The notes: generated by a model not told the origin, from the sequence alone. A stretch of DNA of 64,000 bases from Leptospira sp. WS92.C1 (GCF_040833975.1 NZ_CP162131.1:231001-295000); one strand, 5' to 3'. Shown: positions 36,295 to 45,782, counted from the first letter of the stretch. Program-made: numbers and translations.

Positions 36295-36612
36295 AATAAA
36301 CCCCCGTTTGAATCATTGATCCGCGCCCAAAAGTTTACACAAACATTCCAATCATGAAACAAAATTTCTGACTCCGCAACTAAAAACGAATGAAAAGGGT
36401 TAGCATTATCCTTGTTAAACGAATGAAAGGAATGTCACCGAAAATGTGACGCAAAGATAAGATATCCATTTCGAATAAACCGAAAGGATTAGAATCGAAC
36501 GATCATTCCGAATTTCAAAACACGTTCTATAAAAACTCAAGGATCACTTTTCCTGAAACACTTGCGGAGGGAATCCATTTCAGTTTGACGATTTGCAATC
36601 AAGTAAGTAAAA
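36295..36612. other. Intergenic region between two signalling operons
   Basis: 318 bp holding the promoter side of the poly-HAMP kinase and the 3' end side of the NarL-type regulator gene. No gene is seen. Confidence 0.4.
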
Positions 36613-37245
36613 TCATTCTAAAAGTTTTTGATCATAAGCATAACGGATCAGCTCTTGAATGGATTTTAAATTCATCTTATTGAGAATACGAGCGCGATAT
36701 GTGTTGATCGTATTCAAACTTAAAACCAATTCTTGAGAAATTTCTTTGACACTTTTTCCTTTGATCAACATTAACATAATTTGAAATTCCCTTTCTGACA
36801 AGGTTTCGTGAGAAAGTTTATCCGCGGGTTGCAAAAGTTCCTTCAATAGCATTTCCGTCGTCACCGAACTGATATAACGTTGTCCTGAAACAATCTTACG
36901 GATTGCGGAAACCAGCTCCTCGGCCGCGCTGCTTTTTGTGAGATAACCTGCTGCTCCGGATTTTAACGCGCGTACGGCGAAACGATCCTCGGGATACATG
37001 CTCAACATAAGAACTCTCACATCCGGCGAAAGTTTATGAATGTATTTGAGGGCGTCGAGTCCGCTCATTCCGGGAAGATTGATATCCAATATGATGATCT
37101 GAGCTTCCTTTTTGGCCAGAAAATCCAGAACTTGTTGGGCATTTTCTGCTTCATACACGACGTCGATATCGATCTCTTTTGCTAAAACTTTTTTTAATCC
37201 TTCCCGAATCAGAGCATGGTCATCCGCAAGTAAAGTCGAGATCAT
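36613..37245 (-). CDS. NarL/FixJ-type response regulator
   Basis: 210 residues. Receiver 1-120 has ADDHALIREG, Asp in IIILDINLPGMSGLDAL and Lys in GYLTKSS. LuxR-type helix-turn-helix 143-205 has LSEREFQIMLMLIKGKSVKEIS and LSLNTINTYRARILNKMN. It is a DNA-binding transcription factor whose partner is surely the kinase encoded just upstream: its ATG overlaps that gene's TGA (37242-37245). Targets are unknown. Confidence 0.92.
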   Translation of the reverse strand: MISTLLADDHALIREGLKKVLAKEIDIDVVYEAENAQQVLDFLAKKEAQIIILDINLPGMSGLDALKYIHKLSPDVRVLMLSMYPEDRFAVRALKSGAAGYLTKSSAAEELVSAIRKIVSGQRYISSVTTEMLLKELLQPADKLSHETLSEREFQIMLMLIKGKSVKEISQELVLSLNTINTYRARILNKMNLKSIQELIRYAYDQKLLE

Positions 37246-38510
37246 ACATTGTCCTCCGATTGAACCCTGTGATAAGGAATTCTAACATTCACAACTGTGC
37301 CTTGTCCCGATTCTCCGAAAATCGTGGCCTCTCCGCCTAAAACGATCGCACGTTCCCGAATTCCGATCAGACCGAGAGATTTTGAGTCCGTGAGCTCCTT
37401 TTCCAAAATGCCGATTCCGTTATCGGAAATCTTCATGGTTAGAAAGGATCCGTCTTCCGAAAGAAAAATATTCACACAAGAAGCCTTTGAATGACGCGCA
37501 ACGTTGGTAAGGGTTTCTTGAAAGATTCGAAACAACGCGACCGCACTGTCTTTGCTGGGGGAAACAGGACCGATATTTCTGGTGACCGTGCATAAAATTC
37601 CGGTGCGTTTTTGAAATTGTTCGCTAAACCATTCCATTCCTTCTAAAAGACCTAAATCATCCAAAATCATAGGCCGCAGTTCGGTTGCGATTCTCTGAAT
37701 GGATTGAATTGCAGTGTCGACTAACTGATTCATAGAATTCAGTTCATTCTTAAATTTTACGGATTCGAAAGTAGAATCTGGAAAATTACGTTTTAATAAA
37801 GTGATATCGATCTTTAATACCGTCAGGATCTGCCCCAATTCGTCATGAATTTCGCGGGCGATTAAAATTCGTTCCTCTTCTCTCACTTCTTGAAGTCTGG
37901 CGGACAAAGCACGTAGTTGTTCCCTAGATTTGCGCAGATTGTTTTCGGCGTCCCTTCGCTCAAATACTCGGCCGATCTGTGAACCCACGTGAGAAAGAGT
38001 TTCCACAATCGAAGGGTCCGGAATTTCCAAACTAAAAAAGAATTCCATCACTCCGACGATTCGTTCCCGATTCCAAATCGGAACCGCAAATACAGAATCT
38101 AAATTCGCTTTAGAAGCCAGAATCTCAAGATCGGAATTTGATCCGCTCTGTAAATTTTCGATCCAAATCGGTTTTCTTTCCTCCAAAACCCTCTTCGGAA
38201 GTCCCGTTCCCAAAAAAGAATTTTCGATCGACGATCTGAATTCTTTGAGCGCCCTTTCCTCTTCCAAATACCAAATCGGCGCAATTTCCAAAACATCCGT
38301 TTGATGAGACCATAAATAGACATGACCCAATTTCCAGCCGGTGATCGCACAAACGCGATCCAACGCAAACTGCAACAGAGACTCCACATCATTTGTTTCG
38401 TTTGCAGCGGTTGCAACCTGCTGCATCAGATCCAGAAGCGAGATTTTTTTTAGTAACTCTTCGTGAGTGCCCTTTTCTTCGATCCAATCATCCGTTGCGT
38501 TGTTTATCAT
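37242..38510 (-). CDS. GAF-domain NarX-type histidine kinase
   Basis: 422 residues, soluble. A GAF domain (about 35-190) is followed by a coiled coil and a HisKA_3 dimerisation domain with His in IAREIHDELGQILTVLKID (about 222). The HATPase contains ISDNGIGI and a LGLIGIRERA motif typical of the NarX/DegS family. It has no membrane segment, so it senses an internal cue through the GAF domain and phosphorylates the NarL-type regulator encoded next. Confidence 0.9.
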   Translation of the reverse strand: MINNATDDWIEEKGTHEELLKKISLLDLMQQVATAANETNDVESLLQFALDRVCAITGWKLGHVYLWSHQTDVLEIAPIWYLEEERALKEFRSSIENSFLGTGLPKRVLEERKPIWIENLQSGSNSDLEILASKANLDSVFAVPIWNRERIVGVMEFFFSLEIPDPSIVETLSHVGSQIGRVFERRDAENNLRKSREQLRALSARLQEVREEERILIAREIHDELGQILTVLKIDITLLKRNFPDSTFESVKFKNELNSMNQLVDTAIQSIQRIATELRPMILDDLGLLEGMEWFSEQFQKRTGILCTVTRNIGPVSPSKDSAVALFRIFQETLTNVARHSKASCVNIFLSEDGSFLTMKISDNGIGILEKELTDSKSLGLIGIRERAIVLGGEATIFGESGQGTVVNVRIPYHRVQSEDNV

Positions 38511-38892
38511 GGTTCTTCTCTGAATTCCGCAATCTATTTTCGATAACTCTTATCTGGGAAATTATAGGATGATCTTTAAAACCAATCGTTTCTAAAAAGT
38601 ATACAAGCTCACGGTTCCGATCCTACCAACTTTTACGCATAGATTCTCTATGGAAAAAAACATCTTTCAATTCGTTTTTATAGACAAACATAGAATAGAA
38701 TAAAATAAGTTAAGGTTAAATACCGACTCCGATTGCCCTCAAAACATCAACTGAAACGCTTGATCGCGAAAAATCACGATTCAACAGAAAGTTATAAAAA
38801 GAATCCGTAAACAACAAACATTCGATTTTATTGTTTCATCGACTGATCCGTTTGCAATTCTCGGGTATTCATTCGCAAGTGGAGATTTCAGT
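38511..38892. other. Divergent intergenic region
   Basis: 382 bp between the NarX-type kinase (minus) and the SnoaL-like gene (plus); promoters for both are expected here. No gene is seen. Confidence 0.4.
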
Positions 38893-39276
38893 ATGAATTT
38901 AGAAGACGCCGAAGATTTTTGCAATCGATGGTTACCGGCTTGGTCCGGAAACAATCCGGATCGGTTGATTCGATTTTATTCGGAATACTCATTTTATCGG
39001 GATCCAACTGTGAGAAACGGACTCAAAGGACAAAAACAGATTCTCTCTTATTTTAAAAAGTTATTAAAAAACAATCCGAACTGGGTATGGACTCAGGAAG
39101 AAATCATTCCCAATGAAAAAGGATTTGTATTAAAATGGAAGGCAATGATCCCGGTCCATCAAATCGAAATCATAGAATTCGGAATGGATATCGTCCAAAT
39201 CGAACAAAACCAAATCACAAGAAACGAAGTTTATTTCGATACGCGCAATTTGATCGAAGCGATCAGAAATCAATAG
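38893..39276 (+). CDS. SnoaL/NTF2-like protein
   Basis: 127 residues in an NTF2-like cone fold. FCNRWLPAWSGNNPDRLIRFYSE is the opening helix pair, then YRDPTVRNGLKGQKQILSYFKKLL, and C-terminal strands with FGMDIVQIEQNQITRNEVYFD. Such proteins are small ligand-binding or isomerase-like enzymes; no active-site assignment is possible. It is monocistronic. Confidence 0.75.
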   Translation: MNLEDAEDFCNRWLPAWSGNNPDRLIRFYSEYSFYRDPTVRNGLKGQKQILSYFKKLLKNNPNWVWTQEEIIPNEKGFVLKWKAMIPVHQIEIIEFGMDIVQIEQNQITRNEVYFDTRNLIEAIRNQ

Positions 39277-39483
39277 ATCTGAAAATTTTATCTTGTCTTT
39301 CAATTCGAAAGGGCGGACCCTTCGTTTTTTAGAATGATTTGTGATTCACATCGATCCGATAAAACGCGGTTTTTCAGAACACTCTTTGATTTCCTATTTA
39401 TAAAAATATAATCGAGTCCGGAAAAGAATCGAAATTCGATTCGAAAACTAAACGGCCGATAAAAATTGCTTGCAAAATTCAAA

Positions 39484-39503
39484 ATATAACCTATTGGATA
39501 TAT
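39484..39503 (+). promoter_or_regulatory. Candidate ArsR operator
   Basis: ATATAACCTATTGGATATAT is an imperfect palindrome ending three bases before the ATG of the ArsR gene at 39506. Its centre (AACC...GG) is like the operator candidate before the other ArsR gene at 175. Binding here would block the start region of the operon. Confidence 0.5.
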
Positions 39504-39505
39504 AA

Positions 39506-39877
39506 ATGATGTCTGATTCAACTACACTTTCCGCCCGACTTGACATCACATTCGCGGCGCTTGCCGACCCTACTCGACGGGCGATTCTTGCAAGATTAGC
39601 GACAGGAGAAGCTTCTGTGATGGATTTAGCCAAACCGTTTGCGATGAGTCAGCCCGCGATTTCCAAACATCTCAAAGTTTTGGAACAGGCCGGATTGATT
39701 TCAAGAGGCAAAGCAGCGCAAAAACGACCTCGACGAATCTTAACCGAGCCTTTGGCGGAAGCTTGCGGATGGCTGGAGAATTATCGTAAATTCTGGGAGG
39801 AAAACTTTCAAGAGTTAGACGTTCTTCTCGAAGAGTTAAAAGGCAATCCGTCGAAAACAAAATCGAATATCGTATAA
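39506..39877 (+). CDS. ArsR/SmtB-type repressor, second AHSA1 cassette
   Basis: 123 residues. ITFAALADPTRRAILARLATGE and the recognition region LAKPFAMSQPAISKHLKVLEQAGLI are textbook ArsR winged-helix motifs, followed by RPRRILTEPLAEACGWLENYRKFWEE. It lacks metal-binding cysteines. Two in-frame ATGs (39506, 39509) are possible starts and no Shine-Dalgarno is present. It is paralogous to the gene at 175-555 and heads an operon with the AHSA1 gene 20 bp downstream. Confidence 0.9.
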   Translation: MMSDSTTLSARLDITFAALADPTRRAILARLATGEASVMDLAKPFAMSQPAISKHLKVLEQAGLISRGKAAQKRPRRILTEPLAEACGWLENYRKFWEENFQELDVLLEELKGNPSKTKSNIV

Positions 39878-39897
39878 CGCGTGTAAGGAGAAAACAA

Positions 39898-40398
39898 ATG
39901 TATCCAGGAAATTTGACAATCACAGCCAAAGGCGAACGGGAAATCATCATGTCGCGCGAATTCAACGCGGGCAGGTCTTTAGTTTACGACGCATTTACCA
40001 AACCGGAATTACTCAAACGCTGGCTTCTTGGTCCGGACGGCTGGAGTCTTGACGTCTGCGAAATCGATCTCAAGGTGGGTGGTAAATTTCGTTATGTATG
40101 GCATCACAAGGATGGAAGATCCATGGGAATGGGTGGTGAATATCGCGAACTGCAAACCCCCGAAAAAATCGTAAATACGGAATTATTCGACGAAGCATGG
40201 TATTCCGGAGAGTCGATCATCACGACCGTATTTTCGGAAACAAACGGAAAGACGCTGGTAGTAGCCACCATGCTCTACGATTCTCTCGAGGCACGCGATA
40301 GCGTCGTTCATTCTCCGATGGAAAAAGGTATGAATACGAGCTACGGCAGATTGGACAGGTTGCTCGAATCGACCCCAGTTTCCGGAGGGTTCAAATGA
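39898..40398 (+). CDS. AHSA1/SRPBCC-domain protein
   Basis: 166 residues. ERE.IMSREFNAGRSLVYDAFTKPELLKRWLLGPDGW is the classical AHSA1 opening, DLKVGGKFRYVWHHKDG the middle strands, and MEKGMNTSYGRLDRLL the C-terminal helix. AAGGAG precedes the ATG. Probably binds a hydrophobic ligand. Its stop overlaps the next start by 4 nt (ATGA). Confidence 0.9.
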   Translation: MYPGNLTITAKGEREIIMSREFNAGRSLVYDAFTKPELLKRWLLGPDGWSLDVCEIDLKVGGKFRYVWHHKDGRSMGMGGEYRELQTPEKIVNTELFDEAWYSGESIITTVFSETNGKTLVVATMLYDSLEARDSVVHSPMEKGMNTSYGRLDRLLESTPVSGGFK

Positions 40399-40811
40399 TA
40401 TTCGAATCAAACCTTATGCGCGTGCTGTTTCGAAGCAGTAAAGCCGTATTAATCGGACTCGTTGTTATTTTTGCAACCTCCCTTGGTACGGATCAAATAT
40501 TACATGAGTTGAATGTATATCCTCCTTGGGGCGTACCGATGTTCGAACCCGTTCTGAATTTTCTCGCATTGTCCTATCGGATCGCCTACGGAGTTCTCGG
40601 AAGTTATATCACCGCAAAATTCGCACCTGGCAATCCGATGCGTCACGCGCTGATCTTAGGGGGAATCGGTTTTGTTCTCAGTTCTCTCGGAGCTATTACG
40701 GCGATCAATTACAATTTAGGTCCGGCTTGGTATCCGATCTCTCTGATTTGTACCTCCCTCCCCTGCGCTTGGTTAGGCGGGAAATTGGAGGGGATTCAGA
40801 AGACAATTTAA
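40395..40811 (+). CDS. Small integral membrane protein of the ArsR-AHSA1 operon
   Basis: 138 residues with four hydrophobic segments: about 18-36 (AVLIGLVVIFATSLGTDQI), 52-70, 85-105 (ALILGGIGFVLSSLGAITAI) and 115-130. The position, overlapping the AHSA1 gene by 4 nt, shows co-translation. No family is recognised with certainty; similar small membrane proteins often follow AHSA1 genes. Confidence 0.7.
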   Translation: MIFESNLMRVLFRSSKAVLIGLVVIFATSLGTDQILHELNVYPPWGVPMFEPVLNFLALSYRIAYGVLGSYITAKFAPGNPMRHALILGGIGFVLSSLGAITAINYNLGPAWYPISLICTSLPCAWLGGKLEGIQKTI

Positions 40812-40840
40812 ATTCTAACAAAAAATCATTTGGAGATTTT

Positions 40841-41065
40841 ATGAAAAAGATCGCACCATTTTTGCGGTTTGACGGAAAACTTGAGAAAGCGATGAATTTT
40901 TATACGTATGTTTTTAAGAATTCGACAATACAAAACGATATCCGCAACGTCAACACGGCGTCTAACGCGACATTTCAACTCGACGGCCGTCCGATGTTTA
41001 CATTCAATCCGACGATACTTCGGATGGATAAGATCAAAACTTTACAACAAGTCTATGAAAATTGA
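40841..41065 (+). pseudogene. PhnB/VOC-type gene with internal deletion
   Basis: The 74 residues start KKIAPFLRFDGKLEKAMNFYTYVF and reach FQLDGRPMFTFN, the N-terminal half of the PhnB-like VOC family. They then jump to ILRMDKIKTLQQVYEN, which matches the extreme C-terminus of the same family (usually MxKIDIAALxxAY). About 75-80 middle residues, including half of the fold, are missing while the frame is kept. It is the last gene of the ArsR cassette and surely non-functional as a VOC enzyme. Confidence 0.75.
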
Positions 41066-41123
41066 GATTAAGTTTTTAAAGTCTCGATCTAGCCTTTTTG
41101 TTTTTAAGAGGGAATGAAAAAAT

Positions 41124-41951
41124 ATGTCAAACCCTCAATCAAAAAAAAACGTAAAACGCGGCAAAACCAATCCTCACCCTTCTCAGAAAAAAAAATCGGG
41201 AAGCCCGGCCGATCTCAGCGCGGAAAGGTTCGTTAAACAATTAAAAACATACCGATCCGCGGAAGAACTCAAAAAGTATCATCGTTATTTTCAGTTCGAT
41301 GAAAAACCTTCGGACAAAGGTGATACGTTTATCGGGGTTCGTATGGGAAAAGTTTTTGACCTTGCAAAAGAATTTATCGATATGAATCCTCACGAAATCG
41401 AAAAACTGCTCGAAAGCCCCGTCCATGAAATACGAGCAGGCGGCTGTAGCATCATGGGCAAACAAGCCACCCACAAAACGACTTCGGAGAGACGGAGAAG
41501 AGAGTTATACGACCTTTATTTGAGACGCCACGATCGAATCAACAACTGGGATTTGGTCGATCTCGCATCTTACAAGGTAATAGGCAGTTATTTATTCAAT
41601 TTCAAAAAACCGAGAAAAATTTTGTACAAACTGGCGCGTTCTAAGGATACTTGGGAACGACGCACATCGATTGTAAGTACATTCTCGTTTATCGCCAAAG
41701 GCGAAGTAGACGACACTTTCAGAATCGCGGAAATTCTACTCAAAGACGATCAAGATCTCGTCCACAAAGCGACAGGATGGGCGCTCCGTGAAGCGGGTAA
41801 AAAAGATCCGCAAAGGTTATCGAATTTTCTGGATAAACACGTTTCTAAAATGCCACGCACTCTTTTACGTTATGCGATCGAGCGACTTTCCCCAAAACAA
41901 AAAACTCATTATATGAGTAAGGAATTTAAAAAAGGAAATCCGCCCAAGTAA
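41124..41951 (+). CDS. AlkD-like DNA alkylation repair protein
   Basis: 275 residues of HEAT-like helices in the DNA alkylation repair (AlkD) family. Signs are FIGVRMGKVFDLAKEF, HEIRAGGCSIMGKQA, INNWDLVDLASYKVIG (Trp and Asp of the AlkD cleft), DTWERRTSIVSTF and HKATGWALREAGKKD. AlkD is a glycosylase for N3- and N7-alkylated purines. A Lys-rich N-terminal tail (1-30) is extra. It lies 50 bp before the SRAP gene, so a DNA-damage pair is likely. Confidence 0.88.
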   Translation: MSNPQSKKNVKRGKTNPHPSQKKKSGSPADLSAERFVKQLKTYRSAEELKKYHRYFQFDEKPSDKGDTFIGVRMGKVFDLAKEFIDMNPHEIEKLLESPVHEIRAGGCSIMGKQATHKTTSERRRRELYDLYLRRHDRINNWDLVDLASYKVIGSYLFNFKKPRKILYKLARSKDTWERRTSIVSTFSFIAKGEVDDTFRIAEILLKDDQDLVHKATGWALREAGKKDPQRLSNFLDKHVSKMPRTLLRYAIERLSPKQKTHYMSKEFKKGNPPK

Positions 41952-42000
41952 AGTAAATTTTTAGATTACTCTTTCTTGTCAACGGCTCCACTGAATTTTT

Positions 42001-42708
42001 ATGTGTAACAAATTTGCGCAATCCGCTATATGGACGAAATCAAAAACATTTAGTTTTGTCAAGCCCGCCGATATGATCAAAGATCGTTATCATATCTCGC
42101 ATGCAGAAGGGGCGCTGATCATTCTGAAACCGGGTTTAGACTATACGATCGAAGATGCGATGTTTTGGCTGGTTCCTTCCGGAGTCAGAAGCCTCGAAGC
42201 AGCATTTGAATTCGTTACATTCAATGCAAAGTCGGAAACGATTTTCGAATTGAAATCGTTTCAGGAACCAATTCTTCATTCTCGTTGCATCATTCCTTGT
42301 GATGCGATCTTTGAATCAAAAGGCGCCAAAGGAAATCGACAACCATACGCGATCCGAATGAAAGATCATGAGCCCTTTGGAATGGCCGGAATTTATTCCC
42401 GATGGAAAGATCCTAAAACGAAAGAATCTCTACAAACCTTTGCGGTCATCACCACGAAAGCCAATGACTTGCTTTCTCTGTATCATGCGAAAAAGAGAAT
42501 GCCTGTGATTTTATCACCGGAGAATTACGAATCCTGGCTGGACAAAAAACGGAATACAAAAGAATCGATATCGGAACTGTTCCAGATATATCCTTCTGAA
42601 AAAATGATCGCTTACCCCGTGTCGCGTGAATTGCTGTCTTTTAAAAACAAACTTCAAGGAGAGAGATGTCTCGAACCTATTTTTTACAATTTAGAATCAA
42701 TTTTATAG
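42001..42708 (+). CDS. SRAP/YedK-type abasic-site DNA-protein crosslinking protein
   Basis: 235 residues of the SOS response-associated peptidase family. The start MCNKF puts the catalytic Cys at position 2. FNAKSETI replaces the usual NARSET. IIPCDAIFE holds the active-site Glu, and VITTKANDLLSLYHAKKRMPVIL has the His and RMP motif with two extra residues. Family members trap abasic sites in single-stranded DNA by a thiazolidine link. Downstream of AlkD, which creates abasic sites, the pairing makes sense. A fragment of a second SRAP gene lies at 59763-60041. Confidence 0.9.
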   Translation: MCNKFAQSAIWTKSKTFSFVKPADMIKDRYHISHAEGALIILKPGLDYTIEDAMFWLVPSGVRSLEAAFEFVTFNAKSETIFELKSFQEPILHSRCIIPCDAIFESKGAKGNRQPYAIRMKDHEPFGMAGIYSRWKDPKTKESLQTFAVITTKANDLLSLYHAKKRMPVILSPENYESWLDKKRNTKESISELFQIYPSEKMIAYPVSRELLSFKNKLQGERCLEPIFYNLESIL

Positions 42709-42747
42709 AAACAAACGTATTTTAAAATTACGGATTCAACACTGTGT

Positions 42748-43392
42748 TTATTTTTGCCTAGTATCCTCTATAAAAACGGAAAGATCTTTTTTAGAAAGCA
42801 AATGACCGTAGTCTTTTAAAATCCCGGGAATGTATTGACTTCTGCATAAAATTGCATCGTAAACTTGACGATTGCGAGCGGATCGTTTAAGCAATTCTTT
42901 AATTTGAGTTTTTTTAAGTCGGTTTATATACGGAAGAATGAGTTCGAAATTTTTTTCCGCCTGTCGAAAGGAACGCGAATTTCCGATCGTATCGATGATC
43001 AATTCTGTACCAAAAGCAAAATCATGTTGAATTATACCAGGAATCAAATCCGATATCGACAAAGATTTTTCATCGATCCTAACCGACTGAGTTTTTCCCA
43101 GAAAACCCTTCGGAATTGTCCCGTCCAACGAAAGCAAGATCAGGGTCATGTTTTGAAAAACTGCAACCCCTGATTCCTGGATACACCAAAACGATTCTTC
43201 GTATGCTTTACTCAATAGTGCGATAAACAGATCCGACTTAGAGAGATGATCCAAAATCACCGTTTGCCAATCCAAGGAAACCTTTATGTCTTCGTGCGCA
43301 AGAAACGACTTTACTCCGAATGCATTTAAGATTTTTTGAATTTTTCCTGCGACTCGTTTATTAGTATTGGAATAACTGATAAACACTTCCAC
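42748..43392 (-). CDS. TIR-domain protein
   Basis: 214 residues. Residues 1-130 form a TIR fold: EVFISYSNTNKRVAGKI (strand A), FGVKSFLAHEDI (B), LDHLSKSDLFIALLSKAYEESFWCIQE (C-D) with the putative catalytic Glu at 73, and MTLILLSLDGTIP. The C-terminal 80 residues are helical and unrecognised. Many bacterial TIR proteins cleave NAD+ in antiviral defence or act as virulence factors. No sensor partner is adjacent, so the role is open. Confidence 0.88.
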   Translation of the reverse strand: MEVFISYSNTNKRVAGKIQKILNAFGVKSFLAHEDIKVSLDWQTVILDHLSKSDLFIALLSKAYEESFWCIQESGVAVFQNMTLILLSLDGTIPKGFLGKTQSVRIDEKSLSISDLIPGIIQHDFAFGTELIIDTIGNSRSFRQAEKNFELILPYINRLKKTQIKELLKRSARNRQVYDAILCRSQYIPGILKDYGHLLSKKDLSVFIEDTRQK

Positions 43393-43491
43393 ACTGTTTC
43401 TCCAAAGTCCTATTTAGGATCGATTGACGAATGTTAGATTCCTACTCTGTCATCCTATCTTAAATGACAAATAACTCATTCGAATTTAAGA

Positions 43492-43529
43492 GGTCGTCTT
43501 TTTTCAATCAGACAGATTTCAAGACGACC
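43492..43529 (-). terminator. Hairpin downstream of the FecR-domain gene
   Basis: GGTCGTCTT at 43492-43500 pairs with AAGACGACC at 43521-43529 across a 20-nt loop. It lies past the stop of the minus-strand gene ending at 43557 and before the TIR gene. A TCTT follows on the minus strand but no long T-run. Confidence 0.45.
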
Positions 43530-43556
43530 GACCCATCTTCTAAAAAAATCAGCGAA

Positions 43557-44255
43557 TCATGGAGCTGTTAATTTTTTCTGAACGATTTTAAACATAATCT
43601 GCAATTGTTCGGGTGTCATTTTGTTTTGATTTCCCACCGGAGAATTTTGGATCTCGCTATGGTTGTGAGAATAACCGATGTTTTCCTTTTGTAAATCGCT
43701 TGGGATGATATAAACCGTTTTGTCGCCTTTTACAACCGCAAGATAATCGGAGTTGTTGACCTTTTTAGAATGATTGGCCGTGTTTTCGAGTTCAATTTGT
43801 CCTTCACAGTGACAAGTAAATGTCATATCTCCATGGACTGCGGTATAAAATTTAGTTCCTCTTACTCCCGCAGTTGTGGTTGGCGTGTGAAGAGTCATCT
43901 TCTCGTCTTTTAATAACTTATTCGCTAAGACCCAAGAGCTTCCTCTTTCTTGAAAAAAAATCCTTTCGTTCGATTCTTGTTGCAACCGAAACCGGGAGTC
44001 CGATTGAATTTCGATTATAGAAGAATTCTCACCAAAAACGATCGTAGCGACCGATTTGGGTCCGGTAGTCAACAGATCCCCGTTAAGAATTTCCTGAGAA
44101 ACGCTCGCTTTTATCTTTTGATCTCCGCGTTGAATGAAAACATCTCCGTTTACAAAAGTGATGACTCCTTTTGTTCGATCCGATTGTTCTTTCCTACAAT
44201 TCAAAAATAAAATACTGATACAAATCACAATTGCCGCAATCCATCTACTTTTCAT
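43557..44255 (-). CDS. FecR-domain lipoprotein
   Basis: 232 residues. The signal peptide [20 protein letters not shown] ends in a lipobox Cys at 20. The FecR domain (about 28-165) has [38 protein letters not shown] and [13 protein letters not shown]. Spirochaete FecR lipoproteins are envelope-associated, with no iron-sensing role established. It is monocistronic. Confidence 0.88.
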   Translation of the reverse strand: MKSRWIAAIVICISILFLNCRKEQSDRTKGVITFVNGDVFIQRGDQKIKASVSQEILNGDLLTTGPKSVATIVFGENSSIIEIQSDSRFRLQQESNERIFFQERGSSWVLANKLLKDEKMTLHTPTTTAGVRGTKFYTAVHGDMTFTCHCEGQIELENTANHSKKVNNSDYLAVVKGDKTVYIIPSDLQKENIGYSHNHSEIQNSPVGNQNKMTPEQLQIMFKIVQKKLTAP

Positions 44256-44544
44256 ATATTTCCATTACTCCGTTCTTGTTTTTGAATCGAACTCCACACA
44301 TTGGTTTTTAATTTTTAAAAGGCAAACGATTTATTTTTAGCAGTTTTATCTTTCCAACCAAGGGGAATCAATTGCATAGATCGAAAGGCTTTGGTAGATG
44401 TCGGATCGACTCAAATTCTTTCAAAATCCATACTTGAAAAAACAAATGTTCGTTTTTTTAAAAGCGAATTATAATTCCCCATTTCGATTTGCATCCAAAT
44501 GTAAACCGCTCTCTTGATCTCAAGACGACGACCAATTCGCAAAA

Positions 44545-45225
44545 TTAGATCAGCAATTCCTCGTAAAAAGCTCCAAATTGTTTCTGCGGATCGACTAAAT
44601 GAATTTCAAGAATCCAAATGCGTTCCTTTCCAGGTTCAAGATTCGTTTTTAAATCGGATGGATTTTCGGCGCAAATATAGTTGATTTGATCTCGTGAATG
44701 AATTTTATGATGCGAAAATTGATCGATGAGATGTCCTGCGATCTCGCTTCCAAAGGCCCATCCCAAATTTTGAGCGGAAGCACAGGCATATGCATAAAAC
44801 TCGGCCCCGGAGATACTCTGATTTTCAACATACATATTTTTGCATTGATGCCATACGTTTTGAACATCGTTCTTGATTCGCAACTTATTCGGATCATTCC
44901 CGATCACATACGTTCTGCCAAAATCCGCTTCCCATTCTTCAAAGATCGGACCAAAATCCACCCAGACAATATCGTCGTTTTGAACGATACGATCGGGAGG
45001 ATTAAAATCATAGGGAAGAATCGTATTCTCCCCCGCCCTCACGATCTTTTTATGCCAGTATTTATCGATTCCAAACAATGATTTTGCTAAATCAAATATT
45101 CTCGCACTGACTTCGTTTTCAGATTTACCCGCGGTGATGAGGCCGCGGTTTTCGATCTCTTCAAAAAGTTTTTTCGCCTTTTGCTGAGCTTCCATTAAAT
45201 GTTTTATTTTTGTTTCTCGATTCAT
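44545..45225 (-). CDS. M24-family metallopeptidase-like protein
   Basis: 226 residues with the pita-bread M24 layout. IVWVDFGPIFEEWEADFGRTYVIG carries two Asp metal ligands, GSEIAGHLIDQF the His, and ERIWILEIHLVD a Glu ligand. The closing Glu may be in GAFYEELLI. It resembles Xaa-Pro aminopeptidases lacking the N-terminal creatinase domain. Substrate not known. Confidence 0.8.
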   Translation of the reverse strand: MNRETKIKHLMEAQQKAKKLFEEIENRGLITAGKSENEVSARIFDLAKSLFGIDKYWHKKIVRAGENTILPYDFNPPDRIVQNDDIVWVDFGPIFEEWEADFGRTYVIGNDPNKLRIKNDVQNVWHQCKNMYVENQSISGAEFYAYACASAQNLGWAFGSEIAGHLIDQFSHHKIHSRDQINYICAENPSDLKTNLEPGKERIWILEIHLVDPQKQFGAFYEELLI

Positions 45226-45252
45226 TGTTGTAAAAAGTGGATTTTGATTTTT

Positions 45253-45782
45253 TTAGAATACAATTTTATTTTTAGTTCGTAAAAACGGATCGTATCGCAA
45301 TACGGCATCCGTTCTCATCGCGGCCTCCCGGTATCATACATTGTTCCGATCCCGGAACCGACCAAAATTCCTCCGATGATCCATTCGCTCAGTTTGATCT
45401 TTGGTCGACTTACGTAGGCAAGAGCGATCATCGACGCAATCAAGTTCGGAAAGATAGACGCAACCGTAAGAGTTTTATCATAAGATACCGTCGTACACAA
45501 TTGAAAGGAAAGCACTCCGATAAAATGTATGGACCAAACACTGCATCCCAAAACAAGACTGGCGGCAAAAAGAATTAAAATTCTACTGCTTGGATGAAAC
45601 GAATCCAGCATGGACTGTCCGACCATACTCAAAACAATGTAAGAAGAGAAAATGGAAACGAGTATAGATAGGATGATTCGGGAGGGATCGTAGAAACTAA
45701 GTAAAAATTGAGACGACTTATCAAATAAAAATAAATTCTGAAACAAAACCATAATCGAACTCGGTACCCGGTAAAAAAGCAT
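45253..45782 (-). pseudogene. MHYT-domain protein gene, frameshifted
   Basis: The open frame (155 residues to 45315) has membrane helices and the MHYT-type motif WSIHFIGVLSF. It then reaches GIGTMYDTGRPR and stops. Adding one T in ACCGGGA(T)GGCC restores TGMAAMRTDAVLRYDPF, the conserved continuation of an MHYT repeat, down to TAA at 45253-45255. So a 1-nt deletion truncates it. Even when repaired the gene ends early, without the kinase or GGDEF domain MHYT proteins usually carry. Confidence 0.75.

Noticed and set aside
42748..43392. TIR gene as effector of the distant class III cyclase (Pycsar-TIR)
   Set aside because: It lies 15 kb away, has no recognised cyclic-nucleotide-binding domain, and several operons separate them.
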